From contig CAKOVK010000005.1 of assembly GCA_934121925.1 (NCBI GenBank), positions 1 through 64,000 on the forward strand: DNA of 64,000 bases. Reading direction: 5' to 3'. The position numbers and the translations under genes were made by a program. Under the pieces are notes generated by a model that saw nothing but the letters and a program-made list of their open reading frames with translations, was not told the origin of the DNA and searched no databases. This stretch comes from an uncultured Clostridia bacterium (lineage in GTDB: Bacteria > Bacillota > Clostridia > TANB77 > CAG-508). Positions 50,396 through 59,914 of this stretch are shown piece by piece. The first letter of the stretch is position 1; every line of letters begins with the position of its first letter.

Positions 50396-50625
50396 AAGAC
50401 AAATTGGAATTTGTGTGAGTAAATTGTTTTCTGAAAAATTAAAATATTAAAAATAGAAAAAACGTTGCGAATGGATTGAGCTTGAGGTAGAAATTGTTCT
50501 TCTATATGAGTAGGGAATCTCGTTTTTAATGAGGGCGCTGCGAAGAGAGAAGATTTACAATTTCTACGAAAGCGACATGACCGAGCAATTTTTGGAATTT
50601 TTCATATTTTAATTTTTGTTAGATT
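50396..50625. repeat. Structured intergenic element (second copy of left-edge repeat)
   Basis: The outer arms AAAATTAAAATATTAAAAA and TTTTTCATATTTTAATTTTT enclose an inner 11-base perfect stem GTAGAAATTGT / ACAATTTCTAC (50493-50571) with a GC-richer interior (GAGGGCGCTGCGAAGAG). Its left part recurs inverted at 1-90. It could be a structured RNA or a small mobile repeat. Confidence 0.65.
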
Positions 50626-50634
50626 AATTATATA

Positions 50635-50738
50635 AGATAACATATTAATTTTAAAAACAATGGTCTCCAAACTCACGGGTATTCCCACGCCTCAAAGGGC
50701 TGTCGACGCATTGTTTGTAAAAATTAATATTGTTATCT
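50635..50738. other. Long hairpin with GC-rich head upstream of purF
   Basis: About 28-base arms (AGATAACATATTAATTTTAA.. and its near complement ending at 50738) cap a compact head, CTCACGGGTATTCCCACG then CCTCAAAGGGCTGTCGACG. This is the architecture of a structured RNA; it does not match the purine, PRPP or ZTP riboswitch patterns as I know them. Confidence 0.5.
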
Positions 50739-50782
50739 TTGTCGGATTAATGAAAAATAAATTTTTCATTAATCCGACAAAG
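50737..50782. repeat. Perfect 22-base palindrome upstream of purF
   Basis: CTTTGTCGGATTAATGAAAA.. and its exact complement with a 2-base loop, abutting the hairpin at 50635-50738. No T run follows. The rest of the 614-base gap 50345-50958 is AT-rich with no gene. Confidence 0.8.
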
Positions 50783-50958
50783 AATTAGGCAATTTAAATT
50801 TATAGCCCGTTTAACATAGAGCAAATAAAAAGTTAAGCAAATTACAATTTTTTTAATTAAAAACAGAAAAAAATGCCAAATTTTAAAAAACTATATACAA
50901 TTTTAAAATTTACAATTATAATAAATTCATGTGAAAAATTATAATGGAGGAACTTTTA

Positions 50959-52386
50959 ATGTTTGATAATGTCAAAGAGGAATGTGGAGTATTTGGAGTA
51001 TACTCAAAAAAACCTGAAAAACTTGCATACATTACTTGCGTAGGTCTATCTGGTCTTCAACATAGAGGCGAAGAAAGCTGTGGTATAGCAGTAAATACAG
51101 ATGGAGTAATATCTTATCATAAAGAACCAGGTTTGGTTTCAGAGGTTTTTACAAATGATGTATTGGATAATCTTCCAGCAGGAAATATGTCAATAGGACA
51201 TGTTAGATACTCAACAACAGGAGCTGCAAAAAAAGAAAACGCTCAACCGATAGTTATAAGACACAAAAAAGGAAATTTAGCGGTAGCACATAATGGAAAT
51301 ATTACAAATGCTATGGAACTAAAACAAGAATTAGAGGATAATGGAGCAATATTTACAACAACAAGCGATACAGAGGTTATTTGTCATATTATAGTTAGAG
51401 AAAGACTAAAAGCAAAATCTACAGAAGAAGCGATTGCAAACACAATGAAAATTTTAAAAGGTTCATATTCATTAGTAATAATGTCACCACAAAAGTTAAT
51501 AGCTTGCAGAGATCCACAAGGGTTTAGACCATTATGTATGGGAAAATTAGGTGAAGATATTGTTTTTGCATCAGAGAGTTGTGCACTGGATATATGTGGG
51601 GCAGAATTTATAAGAGACGTAAAACCAGGAGAAATAATAGTAGTACAAGATGGAAATATAAAATCAATTGAATACAAAGAAAAAGCACCTAAAGGAATGT
51701 GTATATTTGAATATATATATTTTGCAAGACCTGATTCAGTATTAGAAGGAATGGGAGTACATGAATTTAGAGAAAAAGCAGGAAGATATTTAGCAACACA
51801 AATGCCAGTTGATGCAGATATTGTGGCAGCAGTACCGGATTCTGGAATAGATGCAGCACTTGGATATTCAAAAGAATCAAAAATTCCTTATGATTTAGTA
51901 TTTACAAAAAGCAAGTATATAGGAAGAACATTTATACAAAATACACAAAACAAAAGAAAAAAATTAGTAGCATTAAAATTGAATCCATTAAAGAATAGTA
52001 TAAAGGGAAAGAGAATAATATTAATAGACGACTCAATTGTAAGAGGAACAACTCTTGCAGGAATAGTAAAAACTCTTAGAAAAGCAGGCGCAAAGGAGAT
52101 TCATTTAAGAATTGCATCACCAGCTTTTATAGACGTATGTTATTTTGGAACAGATATAGATAGCAAAGAAAATTTAATAGCAAATGGAAGAGCTATTGAA
52201 GAAATAAGAAAAATTATTGGAGCAGATACATTAGAATACTTAAGTATAGACAATTTAAAAGAGATATCAAAGGGATGTAATATGGAAGATTTTTGTATGG
52301 GATGCTTTACAGGAAAATACCCAATAGAAGTACCAAAAGAAATAAAAAAAGATAGGTTTGAAGAAAAAATTCAAAGCAGGAGGTAA
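50959..52386 (+). CDS. purF: Amidophosphoribosyltransferase
   Basis: 475 residues from the ATG 8 bases after GGAGG; an upstream in-frame ATG at 50944 lacks a ribosome binding site. The short propeptide MFDNVKEE precedes nucleophile Cys9 (ECGVFGVYS). PRPP site IILIDDSIVRGTT. Cysteines in MCIFEYIYF, DVCYFG and FCMGCFTG match the 4Fe-4S ligands of the Bacillus-type enzyme. First committed purine step. It is 4 bases from the hydrogenase gene downstream. Confidence 0.95.
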   Translation: MFDNVKEECGVFGVYSKKPEKLAYITCVGLSGLQHRGEESCGIAVNTDGVISYHKEPGLVSEVFTNDVLDNLPAGNMSIGHVRYSTTGAAKKENAQPIVIRHKKGNLAVAHNGNITNAMELKQELEDNGAIFTTTSDTEVICHIIVRERLKAKSTEEAIANTMKILKGSYSLVIMSPQKLIACRDPQGFRPLCMGKLGEDIVFASESCALDICGAEFIRDVKPGEIIVVQDGNIKSIEYKEKAPKGMCIFEYIYFARPDSVLEGMGVHEFREKAGRYLATQMPVDADIVAAVPDSGIDAALGYSKESKIPYDLVFTKSKYIGRTFIQNTQNKRKKLVALKLNPLKNSIKGKRIILIDDSIVRGTTLAGIVKTLRKAGAKEIHLRIASPAFIDVCYFGTDIDSKENLIANGRAIEEIRKIIGADTLEYLSIDNLKEISKGCNMEDFCMGCFTGKYPIEVPKEIKKDRFEEKIQSRR

Positions 52387-52390
52387 AAGA

Positions 52391-52873
52391 ATGGCTTGTA
52401 ATTGTGAAGGAAATCAAAAAGATGAAGCAATGAATAGCATCTTAGAAAAATATACAAAAGACAAAAGTAATTTAATACAAATATTAAATGAGGTTCAAGA
52501 GCATTATGGATATATACCAAAACATGCTCAAATGGAAATTTCAGAGTATTTAGAAATCCCACTTGCAGAAATTTATGGTGTAATTACATTTTATGCAAGA
52601 TTTACATTAAAACCAAAAGGAAAATACAACGTAGCAGTATGCTTAGGAACAGCATGCTTTGTAAAAGGTTCAGAAAAAGTATTAGATAAAGCAAAAGAAA
52701 TCCTAAAAATAGATGTAGGAGAAACAACAGAGGATGGAGAGTTTTCACTAGAAGCAACAAGATGTATAGGAGCATGTGGACTAGCACCAGTATTTACAGT
52801 AAACGAAGAGGTTTATGGAAAAGCTACACCAGAATTAATGGAAAAGGTAATTGCAAAATACAAAAGCAAATAA
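52391..52873 (+). CDS. hndA: NuoE/HndA-like 2Fe-2S subunit of electron-bifurcating hydrogenase
   Basis: 160 residues from the ATG after AGGAGGT. Helical N-terminus (LNEVQEHYGYIPKHA, ISEYLEIPLAEIYGVITFYARF) and thioredoxin-like 2Fe-2S domain with cysteines in CLGTACFVKG and CIGACGLAP. Subunit of an NAD(P)-linked [FeFe] hydrogenase with the two following genes. Confidence 0.93.
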   Translation: MACNCEGNQKDEAMNSILEKYTKDKSNLIQILNEVQEHYGYIPKHAQMEISEYLEIPLAEIYGVITFYARFTLKPKGKYNVAVCLGTACFVKGSEKVLDKAKEILKIDVGETTEDGEFSLEATRCIGACGLAPVFTVNEEVYGKATPELMEKVIAKYKSK

Positions 52874-52901
52874 TGTAAAGCGATTGATAAAAAATAGACT
52901 T

Positions 52902-52927
52902 GTAGGGGTCGCCAACATCGGCGACCC
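52902..52927. repeat. GTAGGGG hairpin repeat
   Basis: GTAGGGGTCGCC..GGCGACCC inside the hydrogenase operon, between hndA and hndC. Confidence 0.8.
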
Positions 52928-52972
52928 ACACCTCAAAAAAATTGCTAAAAATTTATATTATAGGAGGCCAAA

Positions 52973-54832
52973 ATGAAATCCCTACAAGAAATAAGAAAAA
53001 TAAGAGAAGAAAAAAGAAAAGAACTTGATTTACGTGTTAATTTAAAAGCAAATACAAGAGAAAAACATATTTTAGTGTGTCATGGTACAGGATGTACATC
53101 TTCTAAATCACCTAAAATAATAGAGAATTTTAGAAAAATAATAGATGAAAAGGGCATAAAAAATGTAAGAGTTATACAAACTGGCTGCTTTGGACTATGT
53201 GCAAAAGGACCAATAGTTATAATAAGACCAGAAGATACCTTTTATGCTATGGTAAAACCAGAAGATTGCGAAGAGATAATAAATACACATATTTTAGAAG
53301 GAAAAACAGTAGAGAGATTACTTTGTAAAGATATTGACGATTCAGTAGTTCAAAGACTAGATGAATTAACATTTTACAAGAAACAAGAAAGAATTGCACT
53401 AAAAAATTGTGGAATAATTGACCCAGAAAATATTGATGAATACATAGCTTTTGATGGTTATAAAGCACTAGAAAAAGTATTATTTGAAATGAGCCAAGAT
53501 GATGTTATAAATGAAGTGACAGAATCTGGACTTCGTGGTAGAGGCGGAGCTGGTTTCCCAACAGGCAAGAAATGGTATTTTACAAAGATAGCAGAAGGAG
53601 ACAAAAAGTATGTAGTATGCAATGCAGATGAGGGAGATCCAGGTGCATTTATGGATAGGAGCATATTAGAAGGTGATCCACACTCTGTAATAGAAGCAAT
53701 GATGATTGCTGGATATGCAGTTGGTGCAAATAAAGGATATATTTATGTAAGAGCAGAATATCCAATAGCTGTACATAGATTTCAAACTGCAATAAATCAA
53801 GCAAAAGAATATGGAATATTAGGTAAAAATATATTTGGAACAGACTTTAGCTTTGATTTAGAAATAAGACTTGGAGCAGGTGCATTTGTTTGTGGAGAAG
53901 AAACAGCACTATTAGAATCAATAGAAGGAAGAAGTGGTAGGCCAAGATTAAAGCCACCATTCCCAGCAAATTGTGGATTATGGCAAAAGCCAACACTAAT
54001 AAATAACGTAGAAACTTATGCGAATATAACAAAAATAATATTAAATGGTGCAAAATGGTATAGCTCAATAGGAACAGAAAAATCAAAAGGAACAAAAGTA
54101 TTTGCACTAGGTGGAAATGTTGTAAATGTAGGTCTCGTAGAAGTACCAATGGGAACAACTTTAAGAGAAATAGTATTCGATATAGGTGGAGGAATTCCTG
54201 GAGGACATGAATTTAAAGCAGCACAAACAGGAGGACCATCAGGTGGATGTATACCAGCAGAACACTTAGATACACCAATAGATTATGAATCTTTATCACA
54301 AATAGGTTCAATGATGGGATCTGGTGGCCTAATTGTAATGGATGATACCAAATGTATGGTAAATCTTGCAAAATTCTATTTAGGATTTACAGTAGATGAA
54401 TCATGCGGAAAATGTACACCATGTAGAATTGGAACTAAAAGAATGTTAGAAATTCTAGAAAAGATTACAGAAGGAAGTGGAGAAACAGAAGACTTAGAAA
54501 AATTAGAAAGACTTGCAAAAACAATACAAAAAGCTTCTGTATGCGGACTTGGTCAAACAGCGCCAAACCCAGTACTTAGCACAATGAAATATTTTAGAGA
54601 TGAATATATTGCACATATAAGAGATAAAAAATGTCCCGCAAAAGAATGTAAAGCATTAAGAGCAATAGAAATTGACCCAGAAAAATGTAGAGGTTGTGGA
54701 ATTTGCAAAAAGAATTGCCCAGTAAATGCAATAACAGGAGAAGTAAAACAACCACACAAAATAGATGAGGATGTTTGTATTAAATGTGGTACATGTATTA
54801 GTAAATGCCCATTTAAAGCTATATCTAAGTAA
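52973..54832 (+). CDS. hndC: NuoF/HndC-like FMN subunit of hydrogenase
   Basis: 619 residues. N-terminal 2Fe-2S thioredoxin-like domain (CHGTGCTSSKS, CFGLCAKGP), NADH/FMN domain with GLRGRGGAGFPTGKKW and CNADEGDPGAFMDR, iron-sulfur ligands ESCGKCTPCRIGTKRM, and a C-terminal ferredoxin domain CRGCGICKKNCPVNA / CIKCGTCISKCPFKA. It passes electrons between NAD(P)H, ferredoxin and the hydrogenase. TAGGAGG ribosome binding site. Confidence 0.95.
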   Translation: MKSLQEIRKIREEKRKELDLRVNLKANTREKHILVCHGTGCTSSKSPKIIENFRKIIDEKGIKNVRVIQTGCFGLCAKGPIVIIRPEDTFYAMVKPEDCEEIINTHILEGKTVERLLCKDIDDSVVQRLDELTFYKKQERIALKNCGIIDPENIDEYIAFDGYKALEKVLFEMSQDDVINEVTESGLRGRGGAGFPTGKKWYFTKIAEGDKKYVVCNADEGDPGAFMDRSILEGDPHSVIEAMMIAGYAVGANKGYIYVRAEYPIAVHRFQTAINQAKEYGILGKNIFGTDFSFDLEIRLGAGAFVCGEETALLESIEGRSGRPRLKPPFPANCGLWQKPTLINNVETYANITKIILNGAKWYSSIGTEKSKGTKVFALGGNVVNVGLVEVPMGTTLREIVFDIGGGIPGGHEFKAAQTGGPSGGCIPAEHLDTPIDYESLSQIGSMMGSGGLIVMDDTKCMVNLAKFYLGFTVDESCGKCTPCRIGTKRMLEILEKITEGSGETEDLEKLERLAKTIQKASVCGLGQTAPNPVLSTMKYFRDEYIAHIRDKKCPAKECKALRAIEIDPEKCRGCGICKKNCPVNAITGEVKQPHKIDEDVCIKCGTCISKCPFKAISK

Positions 54833-54874
54833 AAAAATTCATCTTGCGTTGTTAAACTTCGCAAAAATTGATGT

Positions 54875-54900
54875 GTAGGGGCAGACCTCTGTGACTGCCC
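54875..54900. repeat. GTAGGGGC hairpin repeat
   Basis: GTAGGGGCAGACC..TGACTGCCC between hndC and hndD; nearly identical to the copy at 17878. Confidence 0.8.
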
Positions 54901-54923
54901 AGAACAGAAGGGAGAGAAGTAGT

Positions 54924-56672
54924 ATGTCAGAAATGATTAACCTAAAAATAGATGGAATAGATGTAGAAGTGCCAAAAGGTACAACAATACTTCAAGCAGC
55001 TAAAAAAGCAAATATAGATATTCCAACATTGTGCTATTTAAAAGAAATAAATGAAATAGGGGATTGCAGAATTTGCATAGTAGAAGTTGAAGGAAGAAGA
55101 GGATTTGCAACATCTTGTATTCAAAAAGCAGAAGAGGGAATGGTAGTACATACGCATTCAAAGCAAATTATGGAAGCAAGAAAAGTAATACTAGATTTAA
55201 TATTATCTAATCATCAAAGAGACTGTTTAACATGTACAAGGAACGGAAGTTGTGAGTTACAAACACTAGCAATGAAATTTAATGTAATGAATATTGAATA
55301 TGAAGGAGAAAAATCAGTTCACAAAATAGATGATTTATCACCTTCAATAGTAAGAGATTTTAATAAATGTATACTTTGTAGAAGATGTATATCAACATGT
55401 AAAAAAGTTCAAAAAATAGGAGCAATAGACTGTGTAAATAGAGGATTTAATTCTTGTGTATCAACAGTTGGAGACCATAGCTTAAATGATGTTAACTGTA
55501 CATTTTGTGGGCAATGTATTACAGCATGCCCAGTTGGAGCGCTTCGTGAAAAAGACAGCACGGATTTAGTATGGAAAAAGCTAAAAGATGAAGATACATT
55601 TGTTGTAGTACAAACAGCACCTGCAGTTAGAGCAGCACTTGGAGAAGAGTTCGGAATGAAAATTGGAACAAATGTAACAGGGAAAATGGTAACATCACTT
55701 AAGAAGCTAGGATTTAACAAAGTGTTTGATACAAATACTGGTGCAGATTTAACAATAATGGAAGAAGCAAACGAATTTATCCAAAGATTTACGCAAGGGG
55801 GAACTTTACCAATGATTACATCTTGTAGTCCTGGATGGGTAAAATATATAGAAATGAATTATCCAGAATTACTTTCACATTTATCAAGTTGCAAATCACC
55901 ACATGAAATGTTTGGAGCAATATTAAAATCATATTATGCTTCAAAAGCTGGAATAGATCCAAAGAAAATGTTTGTTGTATCTGTAATGCCATGTATAGCT
56001 AAAAAGTTTGAGAGACAAAGAAAAGAGATGAAAAACGAAGAATTAGATAATGTAGATGCAGTACTTACAACACGTGAACTTGCAAGAATGATAAAACAAG
56101 CAAATATAGATTTTGTGGAACTAGAAGATAGCAAGTTTGACGACCCAATGGGAGAAGCAACAGGTGCGGGAGCTATATTTGGAACAACAGGGGGAGTAAT
56201 GGAAGCAGCACTTCGTACAGCATATGAAACAATAACAGGTGAAGAACTAAAAAAACTAGACTTTGAAGAAGTAAGAGGTGAAAAAGGAATAAAAAAAGCA
56301 ACAGTAAAAATTGGAGATAACGAAGTAAAAGTTGCAGTGGCACATGGTTTAGCAAATGCACAAAAAATAATGGAAGAAATAAAATCAGGAAAAGCAGAAT
56401 ATCAATTTGTAGAGATAATGGCTTGCCCAGGAGGATGTGTAATGGGTGGAGGACAGCCAATCAAAACATCAAAACAAAGAAGCGAATATGATATAAGAAA
56501 ATTAAGAGCAGATTGTTTATATACTATTGATGAAAAAAGCACAATAAGAAAATCACACGAAAATCCAACAATTAAAAAGCTATATAAGGAATTTCTGGAG
56601 GAACCAGGTAGCCATAAAGCACATGAGCTATTACATACAACATATCATAAAAGGAATAAGTATAATATATGA
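54924..56672 (+). CDS. hndD: [FeFe] hydrogenase catalytic subunit
   Basis: 582 residues from the ATG after GGGAGAG. N-terminal plant-type 2Fe-2S domain (CYLKEINEIGDCRIC), His-ligated cluster HQRDCLTCTRNGSC, 2x4Fe-4S (CILCRRCISTC, CTFCGQCITACP), then H-cluster motifs TSCSPGW, VMPCIAKK and MACPGGCVMGGGQP. Produces or consumes H2 and marks a strict anaerobe. The C-terminus ends with a small-subunit-like helix. Confidence 0.97.
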   Translation: MSEMINLKIDGIDVEVPKGTTILQAAKKANIDIPTLCYLKEINEIGDCRICIVEVEGRRGFATSCIQKAEEGMVVHTHSKQIMEARKVILDLILSNHQRDCLTCTRNGSCELQTLAMKFNVMNIEYEGEKSVHKIDDLSPSIVRDFNKCILCRRCISTCKKVQKIGAIDCVNRGFNSCVSTVGDHSLNDVNCTFCGQCITACPVGALREKDSTDLVWKKLKDEDTFVVVQTAPAVRAALGEEFGMKIGTNVTGKMVTSLKKLGFNKVFDTNTGADLTIMEEANEFIQRFTQGGTLPMITSCSPGWVKYIEMNYPELLSHLSSCKSPHEMFGAILKSYYASKAGIDPKKMFVVSVMPCIAKKFERQRKEMKNEELDNVDAVLTTRELARMIKQANIDFVELEDSKFDDPMGEATGAGAIFGTTGGVMEAALRTAYETITGEELKKLDFEEVRGEKGIKKATVKIGDNEVKVAVAHGLANAQKIMEEIKSGKAEYQFVEIMACPGGCVMGGGQPIKTSKQRSEYDIRKLRADCLYTIDEKSTIRKSHENPTIKKLYKEFLEEPGSHKAHELLHTTYHKRNKYNI

Positions 56673-56692
56673 TTTATAAATAATTAAAATCA

Positions 56693-56725
56693 CAAAAACT
56701 GTCAAAAAAACAATTGACAGTTTTT
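56693..56725 (+). terminator. Hydrogenase operon terminator
   Basis: AAAAACTGTCA / TGACAGTTTTT. An almost identical hairpin follows nrdG at 60444. Confidence 0.9.
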
Positions 56726-56747
56726 CCTTTTAATATATAATTAGCAC

Positions 56748-56824
56748 AATAAATGCATAAAATATCATTAACAATTAATTTCCAAATTAATAAATAACCA
56801 AAATATAATTTATGCATTTATTAA
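56748..56824. repeat. Short palindrome-ended element, copy without cargo
   Basis: AATAAATGCATAAA and its complement TTTATGCATTTATT bound about 75 bases containing AATATCATTAACAATTAATT. The same ends and internal sequence flank the toxin-antitoxin pair at 60499-61106. Confidence 0.7.
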
Positions 56825-57438
56825 TAAAGCAGTTTAATTTTATTACCATTTTTAGAAATAAAGCCTTCATCAATTAAATTTTTAAGCTCCCTCATCATAG
56901 CACTTCTATCGACACTTAAGTAATCAGAAAGACTAGTTAAGGAAAAAGGTAGGACTATATTTTTACTAAAAGATTTGCTAGATAGAATATTAAAATAACT
57001 AAGAAGTTTTTCTCTAATACTCCTTTTAGAAAGCACTTCTATTCTTGTGTTTTGAGAAATTGAGTTATTTAAAGAAAGCTCTAAAAGATTAGAAATTAGA
57101 GTTGTATGAAAGCTACAATTTTGTTTACACTTTACGCGAATATCATCATATAAAAACAAAAGAACTTCGCACTTTTTTGTTGCTAGAACAAAAAGCTCAT
57201 TGTTAGTATTAACATGATGAAAAACCTCTCCAAAAATATCGTTTTGTCCAAAGTGTTCTATAATATCTTTATTTCCTTTAAGATCATACCTAATAAGTTC
57301 AGCTTTACCAGAAAGTAAAATACAGATTTGTTTTCTCTTTTCCATATAGGTAGTAATAACAGTTCCAGTAGGAAAAGATTTTTTTTGAACTTTTATGCAA
57401 TTATCTGAAATACTTTGAACTAAATCTGAAATTTCCAT
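56821..57438 (-). CDS. Crp/Fnr family transcription regulator
   Basis: 205 residues from the ATG after CAGGAG. N-terminal cyclic-nucleotide-like barrel (ICILLSGKAELIRYD, GQNDIFGEVFHH) and C-terminal winged helix (LTSLSDYLSVDRSAMMRELKNLIDEGFI). No Fnr-type N-terminal cysteine cluster; a CKQNC pair lies mid-protein. Placed between the hydrogenase and nrdDG, it may regulate anaerobic functions, but no target site is proven. Confidence 0.88.
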   Translation of the reverse strand: MEISDLVQSISDNCIKVQKKSFPTGTVITTYMEKRKQICILLSGKAELIRYDLKGNKDIIEHFGQNDIFGEVFHHVNTNNELFVLATKKCEVLLFLYDDIRVKCKQNCSFHTTLISNLLELSLNNSISQNTRIEVLSKRSIREKLLSYFNILSSKSFSKNIVLPFSLTSLSDYLSVDRSAMMRELKNLIDEGFISKNGNKIKLLY

Positions 57439-57459
57439 TATAAATCTCCTGTAAATCGT

Positions 57460-57545
57460 AATTTGTGTGAGGGGGAATTCTAGGGACTGTCCTTCAAAAT
57501 CACCAAACATGGGGATTTTGGGGACTGTCCTGAATTCACCCGGAA
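57460..57545. repeat. Double GGGACTGTCC repeat
   Basis: GGGGGAATTCTAGGGACTGTCC and GGGGATTTTGGGGACTGTCC in tandem, ending GAATTCACCC; relative of 6128. The gap 57439-57771 otherwise shows only AT-rich sequence and a TATAAT at 57723 that may be the nrdD -10. Confidence 0.7.
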
Positions 57546-57771
57546 CTAAACAAATTACACTCTTTTTAACAATTATAATATATTACAACTGAAAAAACAA
57601 CAAAAAATGTAACACAATTGTAACAATTCAAATAAACCTACACTATCAAAGAGTACAAAAGATTATAAAAAGTTTTTTTGAGAAAATATTGCAAATGCAA
57701 CAGAATACAAAAAATAATGGTGTATAATTAGTCGGTAAGCAAAAAGAGTTTTCGAAAGAGGGGACATATTA

Positions 57772-59898
57772 ATGAAGGTAATAAAAAGAGATGGAAAAGC
57801 CGTAGATTATAACAGAGAGAAAATACAAATAGCAATAGAAAAAGCAAATAACGAAGTAAAACCTAAAGAAAGAATAACAAAAACAGAAATTAGAGAAATA
57901 ACTAAATATATAGAAGAGTTAGATAAAAAAAGAATATTAGTAGAAGATGTTCAAGATATAATAGAACAGCAATTAATGGATAGAAAAAAATTTGAGCTTG
58001 CAAAAAAATATATGATTTATAGATACACTAGAGCATTAGTTAGAAAATCTAATACTACAGATGAATCTATATTAGGTTTAATAAAAAACAAAAATAAAGA
58101 ATTACTAGAAGAAAATTCTAATAAAAATGCAGTACTTGCTTCAACACAAAGAGATTACATTGCAGGAGAGGTTTCAAAAGATTTAACAAAAAGAATATTA
58201 TTACCAGAAAAAATTGCAAAAGCACATGAAGAAGGAATATTGCATTTTCATGATATGGACTATTTTTTGCAACCAATATTTAATTGTTGCTTAATAAATA
58301 TTGGAGATATGTTAGATAATGGAACAGTTATGAATGGTAAACTTATTGAATCTCCAAAAAGTTTTCAAGTTGCATGTACAATTATGACACAAATAATTGC
58401 GTCAGTTGCATCTAACCAATATGGTGGACAATCAGTTGATATTAGCCATTTAGGAAAATATGTAAGAAGAAGTTATAATAAATTTAAAAAAGAATTAGAA
58501 GAAGAATTTGGTAAGGAATTAACACCAGAACTAATAGAGAAACTTACAAATCAAAGACTAAAAAAAGAAGTATCAGCAGGAGTACAAACAATTCAATATC
58601 AAATAAATACATTAATGACAACAAATGGACAATCTCCTTTTGTAACAATATTTTTAAACTTAAAGAAAGATGACCCATATATAAAAGAAAATGCAATGAT
58701 AATAGAAGAAATTCTAAAACAAAGATATGAAGGAATAAAAAATGAAAAGGGTGTATATATTACACCAGCATTCCCTAAATTAATATATGTATTAGATGAA
58801 CATAATTGTTTAAAGGGTGGAGAATATGACTACTTAACTAAACTTGCAGTAAAGTGTTCTTCAAAAAGATTATATCCAGATTACATATCAGCAAAAAAAA
58901 TGAGAGAAAATTACGAAGGAAATGTATTTAGTCCAATGGGATGTAGAAGCTTTTTAGCTCCATGGAAAGATGAAAATGGTAATTACAAATTTGAAGGAAG
59001 ATTCAATCAAGGGGTTGTTAGTATTAATTTACCTCAAATTGGAATTATTGCAGATGGTGATGAAGATAAATTCTGGGAACTATTTGATGAGAGATTAGAG
59101 CTATGTAAGGAAGCATTAATGTGTAGAGATTATGCATTGCTTGGAACATTAAGTAATACAAGTCCAATACATTGGAGATATGGTGCAATAGCACGTATGG
59201 AAGCTGGAGAAAAGATAGATAAACTACTAAAGGGTGGGTATTCTTCAATTTCTTTAGGGTATATAGGAATATATGAAGTTACAAAGCTAATGAAGGGAGT
59301 ATCACATACAACACCAGAAGGGCACGACTTTGCAATTAAGGTAATGAAGCATCTAAAGGAAGCTACAGAAAAATGGAAGAAAGAAACTGGAATAGGTTTT
59401 GCCTTATATGGAACTCCTGCAGAAAGTTTGTGTTATAGATTCGCTAGAATAGATAGAGAAAAATTTGGGGAAATTAGAGATATTACAGATAAGGGATATT
59501 ATACAAATTCATACCATGTTGATGTAAGAGAAGAAATAGATGCTTTTGAAAAATTATCATTTGAAAGTGAATTCCAAAAGTTATCATTAGGAGGAGCTAT
59601 TTCTTACATAGAAATTCCAAATATGAGACACAATTTAAAAGCGTTAGAAGATGTTGTTAAATTTATTTATGACAATATTCAATATGCAGAATTCAATACA
59701 AAATCTGATTATTGCCATGTTTGCGGATTTGATGGAGAGATAATAGTAAATGATAATCTAGAGTGGGAATGCCCAAACTGTGGGAATAAAGACAAAAATA
59801 AAATGAATGTAACAAGGCGTACTTGTGGTTATTTAGGCGAAAATTTTTGGAATGAAGGAAAAACAAAAGAAATAAAATCGAGAGTATTACATTTGTAA
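57772..59898 (+). CDS. nrdD: Anaerobic ribonucleotide reductase, class III
   Basis: 708 residues. N-terminal ATP-cone (VIKRDGKAVDYNREKIQIAI), barrel with FHDMDYFLQPIFNCCLIN, zinc site CHVCG / CPNCG, and glycyl radical loop RRTCGYLGENFWNEG near the C-terminus. Makes deoxynucleotides anaerobically after activation by NrdG, encoded next. GAGGGG upstream of the ATG. Confidence 0.96.
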   Translation: MKVIKRDGKAVDYNREKIQIAIEKANNEVKPKERITKTEIREITKYIEELDKKRILVEDVQDIIEQQLMDRKKFELAKKYMIYRYTRALVRKSNTTDESILGLIKNKNKELLEENSNKNAVLASTQRDYIAGEVSKDLTKRILLPEKIAKAHEEGILHFHDMDYFLQPIFNCCLINIGDMLDNGTVMNGKLIESPKSFQVACTIMTQIIASVASNQYGGQSVDISHLGKYVRRSYNKFKKELEEEFGKELTPELIEKLTNQRLKKEVSAGVQTIQYQINTLMTTNGQSPFVTIFLNLKKDDPYIKENAMIIEEILKQRYEGIKNEKGVYITPAFPKLIYVLDEHNCLKGGEYDYLTKLAVKCSSKRLYPDYISAKKMRENYEGNVFSPMGCRSFLAPWKDENGNYKFEGRFNQGVVSINLPQIGIIADGDEDKFWELFDERLELCKEALMCRDYALLGTLSNTSPIHWRYGAIARMEAGEKIDKLLKGGYSSISLGYIGIYEVTKLMKGVSHTTPEGHDFAIKVMKHLKEATEKWKKETGIGFALYGTPAESLCYRFARIDREKFGEIRDITDKGYYTNSYHVDVREEIDAFEKLSFESEFQKLSLGGAISYIEIPNMRHNLKALEDVVKFIYDNIQYAEFNTKSDYCHVCGFDGEIIVNDNLEWECPNCGNKDKNKMNVTRRTCGYLGENFWNEGKTKEIKSRVLHL

Positions 59899-59914
59899 AA
59901 AAAGGATGATTTTT

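Noticed and set aside
50635..50782. Purine, PRPP or ZTP riboswitch before purF
   Set aside because: The conserved core sequences that I know for these aptamers are not present on the plus strand.
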